5,955 nucleotides of DNA from an uncultured Subdoligranulum sp. (GCF_937890665.1 NZ_CALADU010000059.1:1-5955), one strand, 5' to 3'. Counted from the stretch's first letter, positions 1 to 5,955 are shown. The notes: generated from the letters alone by a model not told the origin. Translations and numbers: made by a program.

Positions 1-114
1 GCGCCCGCCGGGGGCATTGTGCGTCCCGCCCGCCGTGGGGCGCGGAACGCAAAACCGGCAAAAAATTTGAGAAAGTATATCCGGGCACCAGAAGAAGTTC
101 GACCTCGAAAGTGG
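1..114. other. Non-coding flank with a GC-rich imperfect dyad
   Basis: I see no supportable gene here. It lies 3' of the minus-strand regulator gene. The clearest structure is an imperfect inverted repeat at 21-50: GCGT (21-24) pairs with ACGC (47-50), CC (25-26) with GG (44-45), and CGCCC (27-31) with GGGCG (38-42), with single-base bulges at 43 and 46. It could end the regulator transcript, but on that strand no T-run follows it; the T-rich stretch (A-runs at 51-54 and 60-65 on the plus strand) lies before the hairpin. I therefore do not call it a rho-independent terminator. Confidence 0.35.
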
Positions 115-924
115 TCACACGATATGCCGTGTTTCATTGCGATAGTGGTTCGGGGTGACTTGCATCCGCCTTTTGAAAAAAGAACAGAAATGGCTTTCGT
201 CATAAAAGTTCAACAGTTCCGCAATCTGGCGAATGGGGAGGTCGGTGTTCTGCAGCAGCAGGCAGGCTTTATTCAGTTTGATCTTCTGACAATATTCCAC
301 TGCGCCACATTCAAACTCGGTACGCACCATCCGTTCCAGATGCGTTTTGCTCAAATTCATCTTTTTGCACATCTGATCCAAAGTCAGGTCGTACCCTTTC
401 CCGTCAGAAAACATATCCAAAAATTTTTCCCGGAAAGAATCGTTGTGGCCGAGAAAACCTTCGTCGATGAGCTTCAGGATGAACGCTTCCGAGGCGTTGA
501 ATAACATTAGGGTGTTGAGTTTGGTCAGATTGCGGATGGCCTTGAACAGATACTCGAATGTATAGGGAAACTGCACCATCGAAACGATCGCGAAGCCTTC
601 AGGGTAAGTATTGCGGAACAGTTCAAAAATACCACGGCTATCCGGCTGGTTCAGGATGTCGATGCCGATCTGGCAGTATCCTTCCGGCGAGGAGAGGGCG
701 TGCGGGATGTCCGGCGGCAGGATGACGGCCTGCCCCTCGTGGACTTGATACTGCCGGTCCTGGTATTGGACGAGCAGCGTGCCGGCGGTGATGAAGTTGA
801 CATGGTAAAAGGGATGGCTGTGCAATTCCATGTCGAATCCAGCCGAACGCTGCAGGATGTGCAGAATACGGTACGGGGCGGGAAGCTGGGTCATCATTTC
901 GTTGCGAAGATAATAGTCCGGCAT
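115..924 (-). CDS. AraC-family transcriptional regulator with N-terminal cupin sensor domain
   Basis: This 269-residue DNA-binding protein probably senses a sugar and controls the divergent operon. Residues about 33-77 form a cupin-like beta segment with the motif ELHSHPFYHVNFI and the stretch HEGQAVILPPDIPHAL, typical of AraC sugar-responsive domains. Residues about 180-262 form the two helix-turn-helix AraC domain: the first HTH around 181-201 (LTLDQMCKKMNLSKTHLERM), the second around 229-252 (LPIRQIAELLNFYDESHFCSFFK), ending in the family signature TPNHYR. Length is normal for the family. The start is supported by AAGGAG on the minus strand (931-936), six bases before the ATG. It reads away from the sugar operon, the usual place for a local activator. 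The family and DNA-binding role are clear; the inducer is unknown. The cupin histidines may bind ligand or metal, which is an inference. Confidence 0.93.
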   Translation of the reverse strand: MPDYYLRNEMMTQLPAPYRILHILQRSAGFDMELHSHPFYHVNFITAGTLLVQYQDRQYQVHEGQAVILPPDIPHALSSPEGYCQIGIDILNQPDSRGIFELFRNTYPEGFAIVSMVQFPYTFEYLFKAIRNLTKLNTLMLFNASEAFILKLIDEGFLGHNDSFREKFLDMFSDGKGYDLTLDQMCKKMNLSKTHLERMVRTEFECGAVEYCQKIKLNKACLLLQNTDLPIRQIAELLNFYDESHFCSFFKRRMQVTPNHYRNETRHIV

Positions 925-962
925 GGCAGGCTCCTTTTATAACGAATAGGCCAGGAAGGGCA

Positions 963-1004
963 TGGTCTGATTTTACAATTTTCTGGTCCGAATGTAGATT
1001 GTAT
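963..1004 (+). promoter_or_regulatory. Tandem 21-bp direct repeat, probable AraC-type operator
   Basis: Two directly repeated units start at 963 and 984, exactly 21 bp apart. Their first 17 bases are TGGTCTGATTTTACAAT and TGGTCCGAATGTAGATT. Over the full 21 positions 13 are identical, with a perfect TGGTC at the start of each. Classical AraC half-sites (araI1-I2) are 17-bp direct repeats with 21-bp spacing, the second overlapping the -35 by a few bases. Here the second half-site (984-1000) overlaps the proposed -35 (999-1004) by two bases. The likely binder is the adjacent AraC-family protein acting as an activator. The repeat is seen in the sequence; the binding is inferred. Confidence 0.6.
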
Positions 1005-1027
1005 TACAGTCTTTCGTCCGTTATATT
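999..1027 (+). promoter_or_regulatory. Probable sigma-A promoter of the sugar operon
   Basis: A -35-like TTGTAT (999-1004) is separated by 17 bases from a -10-like TATATT (1022-1027). The -10 matches the consensus at five of six positions and the -35 at only three of six. A weak -35 with a good -10 is what an activator-dependent promoter usually looks like, and the tandem repeat just upstream fits that. The predicted start near 1034 would give a leader of about 100 nt before the first gene. Confidence 0.5.
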
Positions 1028-1028
1028 A

Positions 1029-1057
1029 AATATAGTTCAAACAGAAAAAATCGTCAA
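1029..1057 (-). promoter_or_regulatory. Probable sigma-A promoter of the AraC-family regulator gene
   Basis: On the minus strand TTGACG (1057-1052) is followed after 17 bases by TATATT (1034-1029), each five of six to consensus. An A-run at 1061-1067, lying just upstream of this -35, could act as an UP-like element. The predicted start near 1022 leaves a leader of about 97 nt before the regulator ATG. It scores better than the opposing promoter, in keeping with constitutive regulator expression. The two -10 boxes are separated by a single base (1028). Confidence 0.55.
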
Positions 1058-1069
1058 CGCAAAAAAATA

Positions 1070-1088
1070 TTGTGCAAAATGTACACAA
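1070..1088. promoter_or_regulatory. 19-nt imperfect palindrome in the operon leader
   Basis: TTGTGCAAAATGTACACAA has perfect 5-bp outer arms (TTGTG 1070-1074 and CACAA 1084-1088), and seven of nine position pairs are complementary around the centre at 1079. It lies downstream of the predicted operon start and upstream of the regulator's -35, so a bound protein could block the first or affect the second. Its segment 1071-1085 also matches the second AraC-like half-site (984-998) at 10 of 15 positions, so it may be a third, diverged half-site. It lacks the central CG expected of a CcpA cre site. Confidence 0.3.
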
Positions 1089-1132
1089 CTTGCGCTGATG
1101 TCTTAAAGTGCGGAAAGGGGTAAAGATTACAA

Positions 1133-2335
1133 ATGAAAAAGGAAGTCCCGCCAGGATTTTTGAGCGATTACGCGCAGGGATTGCGCAGGATCTCCCCCGC
1201 GAAAGATGGATATCACTACTTTTTCGGGTATTATGACAATCCGGCGTATTCTGCCGATGATTCTTTGCATTTGTGCAACCGGGTCCCCTTTATGGACCGA
1301 TTGCCCCGGGATGGTGATGTGAATGAGATGGGCGTTTTTGATCTGAATAGCGGCGCCTTCCATCCCATCGCCAAGACACTGGCATGGAACTTTCAACAAG
1401 GGTCCATGCTCCAGTGGTTTCCTGGACAAAAGGATACGGTTGTGTATAATGTATGGGAAAACGGACGTTACGGCTGCGTAGTACACAACTGGCGTACTGG
1501 TGAGCAGCGCCGCTATGGTTGCCCGGTAGCCAATGTTTCCCCGGATGGGCATTGGGGGCTTTCGGTAAATTTCAACCGCATCTACGACTTCCGCCCCGGA
1601 TATGGGTACTGCAACCGCCGGGACCCCTACTACGACCAGCCCGCACCGGAGCAGGACGGCGTCACGCTATTGGATTTCCAGACTGGTGCAATGCGTCCGT
1701 TGCTGAACTACCGGCAGTTGGCGGCTCTGTACAATGTTACGCCGGAACTGGCAGGAGCTAAAATCGTCATCAACCACATCACCTTCAACCGCACGTCCGA
1801 CCGCTTCCTGTTCCTGGTACGGTACTTCCCCGCACCGGGCCAGATGTGGAAAACCGGTCTGGGTACTTGTGATCTGGAAGGGAATGTGTACCTGCTGCGG
1901 CCGTACACCTACGCGTCCCATTATTATTGGAAAGATGGCGAAACACTGCTGATCTATGCCGATGGCGGCAACGGTCCGGGACTGTATGAACTGAAGGACC
2001 GTACCCAGGAGTACCGCGAATACTCCACAGAGATATTCCACGAAGATATTCACTGCACTTACTCCCCGGACCAGAACTTCATTCTGGGCGACGGCTATGC
2101 CGATGAGGAGGAATACCGCACCCTATACCTGTACCATATCCCCAGCGGGCGCTGCATGAAATTGGCCCGGGTCTATGCCCCGGCATTATGCGACTTTGAT
2201 ATCCGCAGCGACCTGCACTGCCGCTGGAACCACGCGGGAACGCATATTTCCTTCGACTCTATTCACGAAGGATTCCGCGGCTTGTATGAACTGGATGTTC
2301 GCGGCGCCAAGGCGGCGCTGGCAAAGGAATCATAA
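1133..2335 (+). CDS. Cytoplasmic beta-propeller protein, lyase-like, function not established
   Basis: This 400-residue protein shows no signal peptide or membrane segment. It has WD40/TolB-like blade repeats: strand motifs such as NVSPDGHWGLSVNF (about 134-147), CTYSPDQNFILGDG (308-321) and CRWNHAGTHISFDSIHEG (363-380). It starts with a conserved-looking HYFFGYYDNPAYS motif (28-40). I recognise this as a widespread bacterial propeller family usually left as hypothetical. Repeated histidines in blade-end motifs (NHITFN His215, SHYYW His263, DIHCTYSPD His308, DLHCRW His362, SIHEG His378) recall the metal-binding histidines of oligogalacturonate lyase (PL22) and other propeller lyases. The comparison is from memory, not an alignment. 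As first gene of the transporter operon, it probably acts on the imported saccharide. The start codon has only a modest site, AAAGGGG at 1114-1120, 12 bases upstream; no better start is visible. The propeller fold is fairly sure; lyase activity is inference. Confidence 0.72.
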   Translation: MKKEVPPGFLSDYAQGLRRISPAKDGYHYFFGYYDNPAYSADDSLHLCNRVPFMDRLPRDGDVNEMGVFDLNSGAFHPIAKTLAWNFQQGSMLQWFPGQKDTVVYNVWENGRYGCVVHNWRTGEQRRYGCPVANVSPDGHWGLSVNFNRIYDFRPGYGYCNRRDPYYDQPAPEQDGVTLLDFQTGAMRPLLNYRQLAALYNVTPELAGAKIVINHITFNRTSDRFLFLVRYFPAPGQMWKTGLGTCDLEGNVYLLRPYTYASHYYWKDGETLLIYADGGNGPGLYELKDRTQEYREYSTEIFHEDIHCTYSPDQNFILGDGYADEEEYRTLYLYHIPSGRCMKLARVYAPALCDFDIRSDLHCRWNHAGTHISFDSIHEGFRGLYELDVRGAKAALAKES

Positions 2336-2362
2336 AAACCAAAGAAACGGAAGGTGACATTC

Positions 2363-3673
2363 ATGAAAAAAATTGCTCTGACTCTTGCCTGTGCCATGTG
2401 TATGGGAACGCTGGGCACGGCGTGCGGTTCCAGCGGCTCGTCCACTGCTTCCGGCACCGGCGAAACGGCTGCGGGGGAACCCGTGGTCATTACCATCTGG
2501 TATGAGGGCAACGATTCCCGCCTGCCCTTCTTCGAAGCGGTAGAAGCGGAAATGCAGAAGGATTACCCCAACTATTCCATCGAAGCGGTCACGTTCGACA
2601 ACGCCACCCTGACCACCAAGGCCCTGCAGGCGGCTACGACCATCGGCGGTGTGGATCTGATCTTTAACAGCGCATCCCGTCTTCTCAGCCTGTACCAGCA
2701 GTCCGGGCAGGCGTTTGAACCGCTTAACGATGTGCTGGCCTCCTGCGAGAATGCCGATGTGGTCACCGAGGGGGACATCAAACTGTGCAGTTCCGGTGAG
2801 GATCTGATCGTATTCCCGGTCAGCCGCTCTTTGGCCGGTCTGGGCGTCAAGACCGACGTGGCCGGGGTGGAAGTCACCGACGATACCATGCCGTCGACCT
2901 GGGACAAGTTCCTGGCGCTGGGTGAGCAGTATCAGGCGGCCGGTAAGGCCGGCTTTACGATGCATCTGGGGACCGATCCGGGGCAGGTGTTCAACCTGTT
3001 TATGTGCGGTAGCGGCTATTCCGACATCTGGCTGAACGCGGTGCCGGAATCCCAGATCGAGAACCACGCTGACCTGTATAAGGACATTCTCAATGTCTAT
3101 GCGGGCGACAATGCTTTCTGGGATAAGGACGCCACCACCGAGGATTTCGCTGCCATGTATACCAAGATCCAGAGCGGCAGTGTGGGAATGTTCCGTGTGG
3201 GCGACTGGAACGTAGCCAACTGGGACAAGGCCGACAGCGGCGTGGGCGAATATGTGGTGACCACCTGGCCTGCCATGCGGGAAGGGGACACCGGCGGTCT
3301 GGTGAATACCGACGACCGCGGGCTGGTCATTCCCAAGAACGCCCCCAACAAAGAGGCCGCCAAGGTTTTCCTGCAGTACGTTCTGAGCGAAGCGGCCCAA
3401 CTGGCCAGCTTTGAAACGATGGGCTCCTGCATCGATACCAGTGTGGTGCCCCAGGACCAGCTCAGCCCCAACCAGAAGATCTTCTTTGACCCCAATGTGA
3501 CCATCTACTCGGTGGATACCTATGTATCTCAGTTGAGTTACGGCCCGGCAGTCAACGAAGTGTATGAAAAGGGCCTGACCAACGCCCTGAATGCCCAGTC
3601 TGCGGAGGAGATCGACGCGGCTGTTACAAAACTGCATGAAGATGTGAACAGCGCAATCGCAAGCAACCAATAA
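2363..3673 (+). CDS. Sugar ABC transporter substrate-binding lipoprotein (CUT1 type)
   Basis: This 436-residue protein is the extracellular capture component of the importer, tethered to the membrane. It opens with a lipoprotein signal peptide: MKK, a hydrophobic stretch (4-17), and the lipobox LGTAC with Cys21 as lipid anchor. The -3 glycine is less usual than leucine but allowed. A Ser/Gly/Thr/Ala-rich linker (about 22-39) leads into the two-lobed binding domain beginning PVVITIWYEGN. Family-like landmarks follow: GVDLIFNSA (96-104), MPSTWDKFLALGEQY (176-190), SGSVGMFRVGDWNVANW (271-287) and PNKEAAKVFLQYVLS (328-342). I chose ATG 2363 over the in-frame GTG at 2354, because AAGGTG (2351-2356) sits six bases before the ATG and overlaps the GTG. 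The gap from the propeller gene is 27 bases, so they share a transcript. The bound sugar is not evident; Trp46, Tyr47, Trp282 and Trp287 are candidate stacking residues by inference. Confidence 0.93.
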   Translation: MKKIALTLACAMCMGTLGTACGSSGSSTASGTGETAAGEPVVITIWYEGNDSRLPFFEAVEAEMQKDYPNYSIEAVTFDNATLTTKALQAATTIGGVDLIFNSASRLLSLYQQSGQAFEPLNDVLASCENADVVTEGDIKLCSSGEDLIVFPVSRSLAGLGVKTDVAGVEVTDDTMPSTWDKFLALGEQYQAAGKAGFTMHLGTDPGQVFNLFMCGSGYSDIWLNAVPESQIENHADLYKDILNVYAGDNAFWDKDATTEDFAAMYTKIQSGSVGMFRVGDWNVANWDKADSGVGEYVVTTWPAMREGDTGGLVNTDDRGLVIPKNAPNKEAAKVFLQYVLSEAAQLASFETMGSCIDTSVVPQDQLSPNQKIFFDPNVTIYSVDTYVSQLSYGPAVNEVYEKGLTNALNAQSAEEIDAAVTKLHEDVNSAIASNQ

Positions 3674-3680
3674 ATGGGCG

Positions 3681-3712
3681 GCCGGCTGCGTGAGAAGATG
3701 CGCGCAGCCGGC
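3681..3712 (+). other. Strong intercistronic stem-loop after the binding-protein gene
   Basis: GCCGGCTGCG (3681-3690) and CGCAGCCGGC (3703-3712) are perfectly complementary, giving a 10-bp stem with nine G-C pairs, a 12-nt loop and a possible extra G-T pair at the base. It begins seven bases after the TAA of the lipoprotein gene, in the only long gap (100 bases) of the operon. What follows (TTCTCTGATTT) is a poor T-run, so full termination is unlikely. Such structures between a binding protein and its permeases, as in malE-malF, protect the upstream mRNA and lower downstream expression; that role here is inferred. Confidence 0.7.
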
Positions 3713-3773
3713 TTCTCTGATTTGGTATCCCCTGTGATCCCGCAAAAAACCGTAATGGAGGAACACGAAGGCT

Positions 3774-4682
3774 ATGAACAAGCATCGGCTGATTTCCCCG
3801 CAAAGTTGGAAAGCGGCAAGAAAGAACTGGATCCTTTATCTTTTTATCGGCATTTTTGCCGTACTTTCGCTGGTGTTCGGAATCTATCCGATGATCTGCA
3901 GCGTCTACTATTCCCTTTTCAAGACCAATACCATTTTTACCGAACCGGTGTTTGTAGGCCTTGAAAATTATCTGAACCTATTCAAGGATCCTTATTTTTG
4001 GGATTCCCTGAAAGTGACGGTACTGTTTACCGTTATTTCGGTCCCGCTGAACATGGTGTTTGCCCTTCTGTTGGCGCAGTTGCTGAACTACAAGGGCATC
4101 AAACGGGGCAAACTGCTGTTCAAACTGTGCATTTTTATCCCCTTTATCACACCGGACGTCGTGGGGTCGGTGGTATGGAAGCAGTTCTTCAACTCCCAGG
4201 GCGCTATGAACCAACTGCTGGAACTGGTGGGGCTGCAGCCGGTGGACTGGCTGACTTCCCCGGGGACTGCGCTGGGGGTACTGGCTTTTGTGGAATTGTG
4301 GAAGCATGTGGGCCTGTATACCATCATTTTCTTGACCAACTACCAGCTTATCGGCCGTACCATGTATGAAGCTGCCTGGATCGATGGCGCCAGCCCCTGG
4401 CAGGCTTACCGTTACATTACGCTGCCATCGCTCAAACCGGCGTTCACCCTCAATGCAGTGTATTCTGTGATCCAGTTCCTCAAAACGTATACTGTGGCGC
4501 GTATTATTACCTTTGGCGGCCCCAACTACGCCACCAACTTTTTGTCCTACTACGCCTACAGCAAATACGAAAAGATGGACTTTGGCTCCGCTACGGCGAT
4601 CGCTACCTTCCTGTTCCTGTTCGTCGTTGTGCTGACTGTGCTGGGCTCGCGCCTTGGGAGGGAAAAACATGAAAATCAATAA
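3774..4682 (+). CDS. ABC sugar transporter permease, MalF/UgpA-like (CUT1)
   Basis: This 302-residue inner-membrane protein is one half of the import channel. A cytoplasmic basic N-terminus (MNKHR...KAARKNW) leads to about six hydrophobic spans, near residues 19-46, 79-104, 116-136, 165-190, 222-246 and 270-292. The EAA loop that contacts the ATPase is intact: EAAWIDGA at 199-206 followed by ITLP at 215-218. The first span ending in YYSLF followed by FVGLENYLNLF is typical of MalF/UgpA-type subunits of CUT1 importers. Length is normal for the short form, without the extra periplasmic domain of E. coli MalF. The start is supported by GGAGGA (3757-3762), 11 bases before the ATG. It follows the binding-protein gene after a 100-base gap holding a stem-loop, and overlaps the next permease by 14 bases. 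Substrate specificity cannot be read from it. Confidence 0.94.
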   Translation: MNKHRLISPQSWKAARKNWILYLFIGIFAVLSLVFGIYPMICSVYYSLFKTNTIFTEPVFVGLENYLNLFKDPYFWDSLKVTVLFTVISVPLNMVFALLLAQLLNYKGIKRGKLLFKLCIFIPFITPDVVGSVVWKQFFNSQGAMNQLLELVGLQPVDWLTSPGTALGVLAFVELWKHVGLYTIIFLTNYQLIGRTMYEAAWIDGASPWQAYRYITLPSLKPAFTLNAVYSVIQFLKTYTVARIITFGGPNYATNFLSYYAYSKYEKMDFGSATAIATFLFLFVVVLTVLGSRLGREKHENQ

Positions 4683-5520
4683 GTTTGCCGCGGCCCTGGC
4701 CTATGCGGTGCTGATCGTGATCTCTCTTGTGATGATCTATCCCTTTTTGTGGATGTTCTTCTCCTCTTTCAAGACCAATCTCGAGATCGTACAGGACCCA
4801 TTGTCCCTGTGGCCCAAGGAATGGGTGCTTACTGGCTATCAGAATATTGCCACCCTGGCGGGCAATTCCATCTGGCATTATATCAAAAACAGCCTGATTA
4901 TCAGTGTCGGCACCACGCTGGTGGTGGTTCTGTCCACCGCGCTGGGCGGCTATGCCCTGTACCGCAATCGTAAGCTGCCGTTCTTTGGCGTCATCGAAAA
5001 GTCCTTCATGGTCAGTCTGATGTACCCGGCGGTGCTGCTGCTCATCCCCTTGTATGTGATCGTGGTGAACTTCCACCTGTACGGCAGCGGCAACTATCTG
5101 GGGATTATCCTGGCTTCTTCCACCGGCGCCTGGGGCGCAGCGCTGCCCTTCTTCCTGTTCAAGCAGTTCTTTGACTCTATGCCCTACGAACTGCTGGAAG
5201 CTGCGACCATCGACGGCGCTTCCGAGATCCGCCTCTTTACCCGTATCACCATGCCGGTGATGTATCCGGTCTTTACTACCGCTACGCTGATCTCTTTCCT
5301 TACCAGTTGGGGGTTGTGGCTGCCGGTACTCATGCTCTCTCAGGATATGAGCACCTATAACCTGGCCGCCATGCTGGTCAACTTGAACTCCGATCTGGGC
5401 GTAGACCTGTCCCAGACGGCGGCGCTGTCCACCGTGATCTCGCTGCCGGTGGTCGTGGTGTTCCTGCTGACCCAGCGCAAAGTTATGGAAGGTATCGCCG
5501 CGGGCAGTGTCAAGGGCTGA
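4669..5520 (+). CDS. ABC sugar transporter permease, MalG/UgpE-like (CUT1)
   Basis: This 283-residue protein is the second channel subunit and pairs with the preceding permease. Spans are visible near residues 7-33, 72-96, 112-135, 143-165, 199-222 and 252-268. The first ends in the classic MalG-type motif YPFLWMFFSSFKTN (24-37). The EAA loop is intact: EAATIDGA at 177-184 then ITMP at 193-196. The C-terminus QRKVMEGIAAGSVKG matches the family's usual G-A-V-K-G ending, with Ser for Ala. The start is ATG 4669 rather than the in-frame TTG at 4654, since GGGAGG (4656-4661) sits seven bases before the ATG. The gene begins inside the end of the previous one (14-base overlap), which suggests translational coupling and equal amounts of both subunits. 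No ATPase gene follows; the next gene is a glycosidase. Confidence 0.95.
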   Translation: MKINKFAAALAYAVLIVISLVMIYPFLWMFFSSFKTNLEIVQDPLSLWPKEWVLTGYQNIATLAGNSIWHYIKNSLIISVGTTLVVVLSTALGGYALYRNRKLPFFGVIEKSFMVSLMYPAVLLLIPLYVIVVNFHLYGSGNYLGIILASSTGAWGAALPFFLFKQFFDSMPYELLEAATIDGASEIRLFTRITMPVMYPVFTTATLISFLTSWGLWLPVLMLSQDMSTYNLAAMLVNLNSDLGVDLSQTAALSTVISLPVVVVFLLTQRKVMEGIAAGSVKG

Positions 5521-5548
5521 TCCGGCACACGATAAGGAGAAAACCGTT

Positions 5549-5955
5549 ATGAAACAGATGCTGGTCGATTATGACCATTTGCTGAACATTGATTATGACG
5601 CCCCGTTCCAGATCCCGCCGGTGGGCGCGGACACGTTGCTGGCGGCCCGTCCGGCCGAATCACTCAACGGCCAGTGGCGGTTTACCGTGGATGTGTTCGA
5701 CACGTTTCTGCGCAAAAAGCTCTTTGATGCTGCATATACCGATGCCCAAGGCCGCGCACTGCCGGTGGACTGTGACCTGGACGGCTGGGAAACCGTCGAT
5801 GTCCCCTCCTGCTGGAACCTGCAAAAGGAAAAATACTATTACTTTGAAGGTTCAGGCGTCTATACTCGCACCTTTCATTACACTCCCCGGCAGGAGGGGG
5901 AGCGGGTCTACCTGTACATAGGCGCCGCCAACTACGAATGCAGGGTATTCCTCAA
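5549..5955 (+). CDS. Glycoside hydrolase family 2 enzyme, N-terminal part (truncated by window end)
   Basis: An open frame of 135 complete codons runs to the window edge without a stop. GH2 enzymes are beta-glucuronidases, beta-galactosidases and relatives that cleave terminal sugars with two catalytic glutamates; those residues would lie beyond the window. What is visible is the N-terminal jelly-roll (sugar-binding) domain: SLNGQWRFTVD at 38-48, GWETVDVPSCWN at 79-90, YYYFEGSGVYTRTF at 96-109 and VYLYIGAANYECRVFL at 120-135. The pattern is closest in my recollection to beta-glucuronidase-like GH2 proteins of gut Firmicutes, but activity cannot be settled from this part. No signal peptide is seen, so it is probably cytoplasmic and acts on imported sugar. 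The start has AAGGAG (5534-5539), nine bases upstream. The gap from the permease is 28 bases, so it belongs to the same operon. Confidence 0.88.
   Translation, partial: MKQMLVDYDHLLNIDYDAPFQIPPVGADTLLAARPAESLNGQWRFTVDVFDTFLRKKLFDAAYTDAQGRALPVDCDLDGWETVDVPSCWNLQKEKYYYFEGSGVYTRTFHYTPRQEGERVYLYIGAANYECRVFL

Noticed and set aside
98..109. TTCGACCTCGAA inverted repeat next to the regulator stop codon
   Set aside because: The arms are 5 bp with a 2-base centre, too tight for an RNA hairpin loop, and no T-run follows on the minus strand.
19..504. 161-codon plus-strand open frame at the left edge
   Set aside because: Most of it is antisense to the well-supported AraC-family gene, it has no recognisable domain, and the minus-strand frame contains the clear HTH motifs.
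115..924. Lower GC in the 3' half of the regulator gene (about 43-50% per line) than in its 5' half (about 52-68% per line)
   Set aside because: The shift is gradual, the protein is intact with all family motifs, and composition varies similarly elsewhere in the window, so it is not good evidence of gene fusion or transfer.
2330..3781. 483-codon minus-strand open frame opposite the binding-protein gene
   Set aside because: It is a long antisense shadow caused by high GC and codon bias of the plus-strand lipoprotein gene. It shows no domain, and the opposite strand has a signal peptide, a ribosome site and family motifs.
3674..3964. 96-codon plus-strand frame starting in the gap after the binding-protein gene
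   Set aside because: It starts at an ATG immediately after the stop codon with no ribosome site, runs through the stem-loop, and overlaps the true permease start in another frame.
3978..4679. 233-codon minus-strand frame opposite the first permease
   Set aside because: It is antisense to a gene with transmembrane segments and an intact EAA motif, and its own translation is low-complexity and rich in His/Gln/Arg without any domain.
1..5955. CRISPR arrays, tRNA or rRNA genes, insertion sequences, attachment sites
   Set aside because: I saw no regularly spaced repeats, no cloverleaf or rRNA-like sequence, no transposase and no terminal inverted repeats on either strand.

Overview
The window looks like part of a carbohydrate-utilisation locus from a mid-GC Bacillota (Firmicutes), most likely a gut-type Clostridia such as an Oscillospiraceae/Ruminococcaceae relative. 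The reasons are AGGAGG-type ribosome binding sites in front of nearly every gene, a lipoprotein-anchored sugar-binding protein, a CUT1 transporter without its own ATPase, and a base composition around the mid-50s percent GC by eye. The taxonomic call is an inference; no rRNA or marker gene is present.

Layout. Positions 1-114 hold no gene that I can support, only a GC-rich imperfect dyad (21-50). An AraC-family regulator lies on the minus strand (115-924). A 208-bp divergent intergenic region (925-1132) carries the control elements: a tandem 21-bp-period direct repeat (963-1004) whose second copy runs into the -35 of a rightward promoter (999-1027), a leftward promoter for the regulator (1029-1057) abutting it, and a 19-nt dyad (1070-1088). 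Five plus-strand genes follow: a cytoplasmic beta-propeller protein resembling polysaccharide-lyase-type propellers (1133-2335), a sugar-binding lipoprotein (2363-3673), two CUT1 permeases (3774-4682 and 4669-5520, overlapping by 14 nt), and the start of a glycoside hydrolase family 2 enzyme (from 5549) cut off by the window end. A perfect 10-bp GC-rich stem-loop (3681-3712) sits in the only sizeable gap inside the operon, directly after the binding-protein gene.

How it may work. The lipoprotein would capture an oligosaccharide outside the cell. The two permeases, powered by an ATPase encoded elsewhere, would import it. The propeller protein and the GH2 enzyme, neither showing a signal peptide in the visible sequence, would break it down in the cytoplasm. 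The AraC regulator has an N-terminal cupin sensor and would bind the 21-bp repeats to activate the operon when the sugar is present. The combination of a lyase-like propeller and a GH2 enzyme resembling beta-glucuronidases suggests a uronic-acid-containing glycan, but the substrate cannot be fixed from this sequence.

The most interesting items are the poorly characterised propeller protein, and the control region, whose geometry closely matches the classical AraC I1-I2 arrangement.
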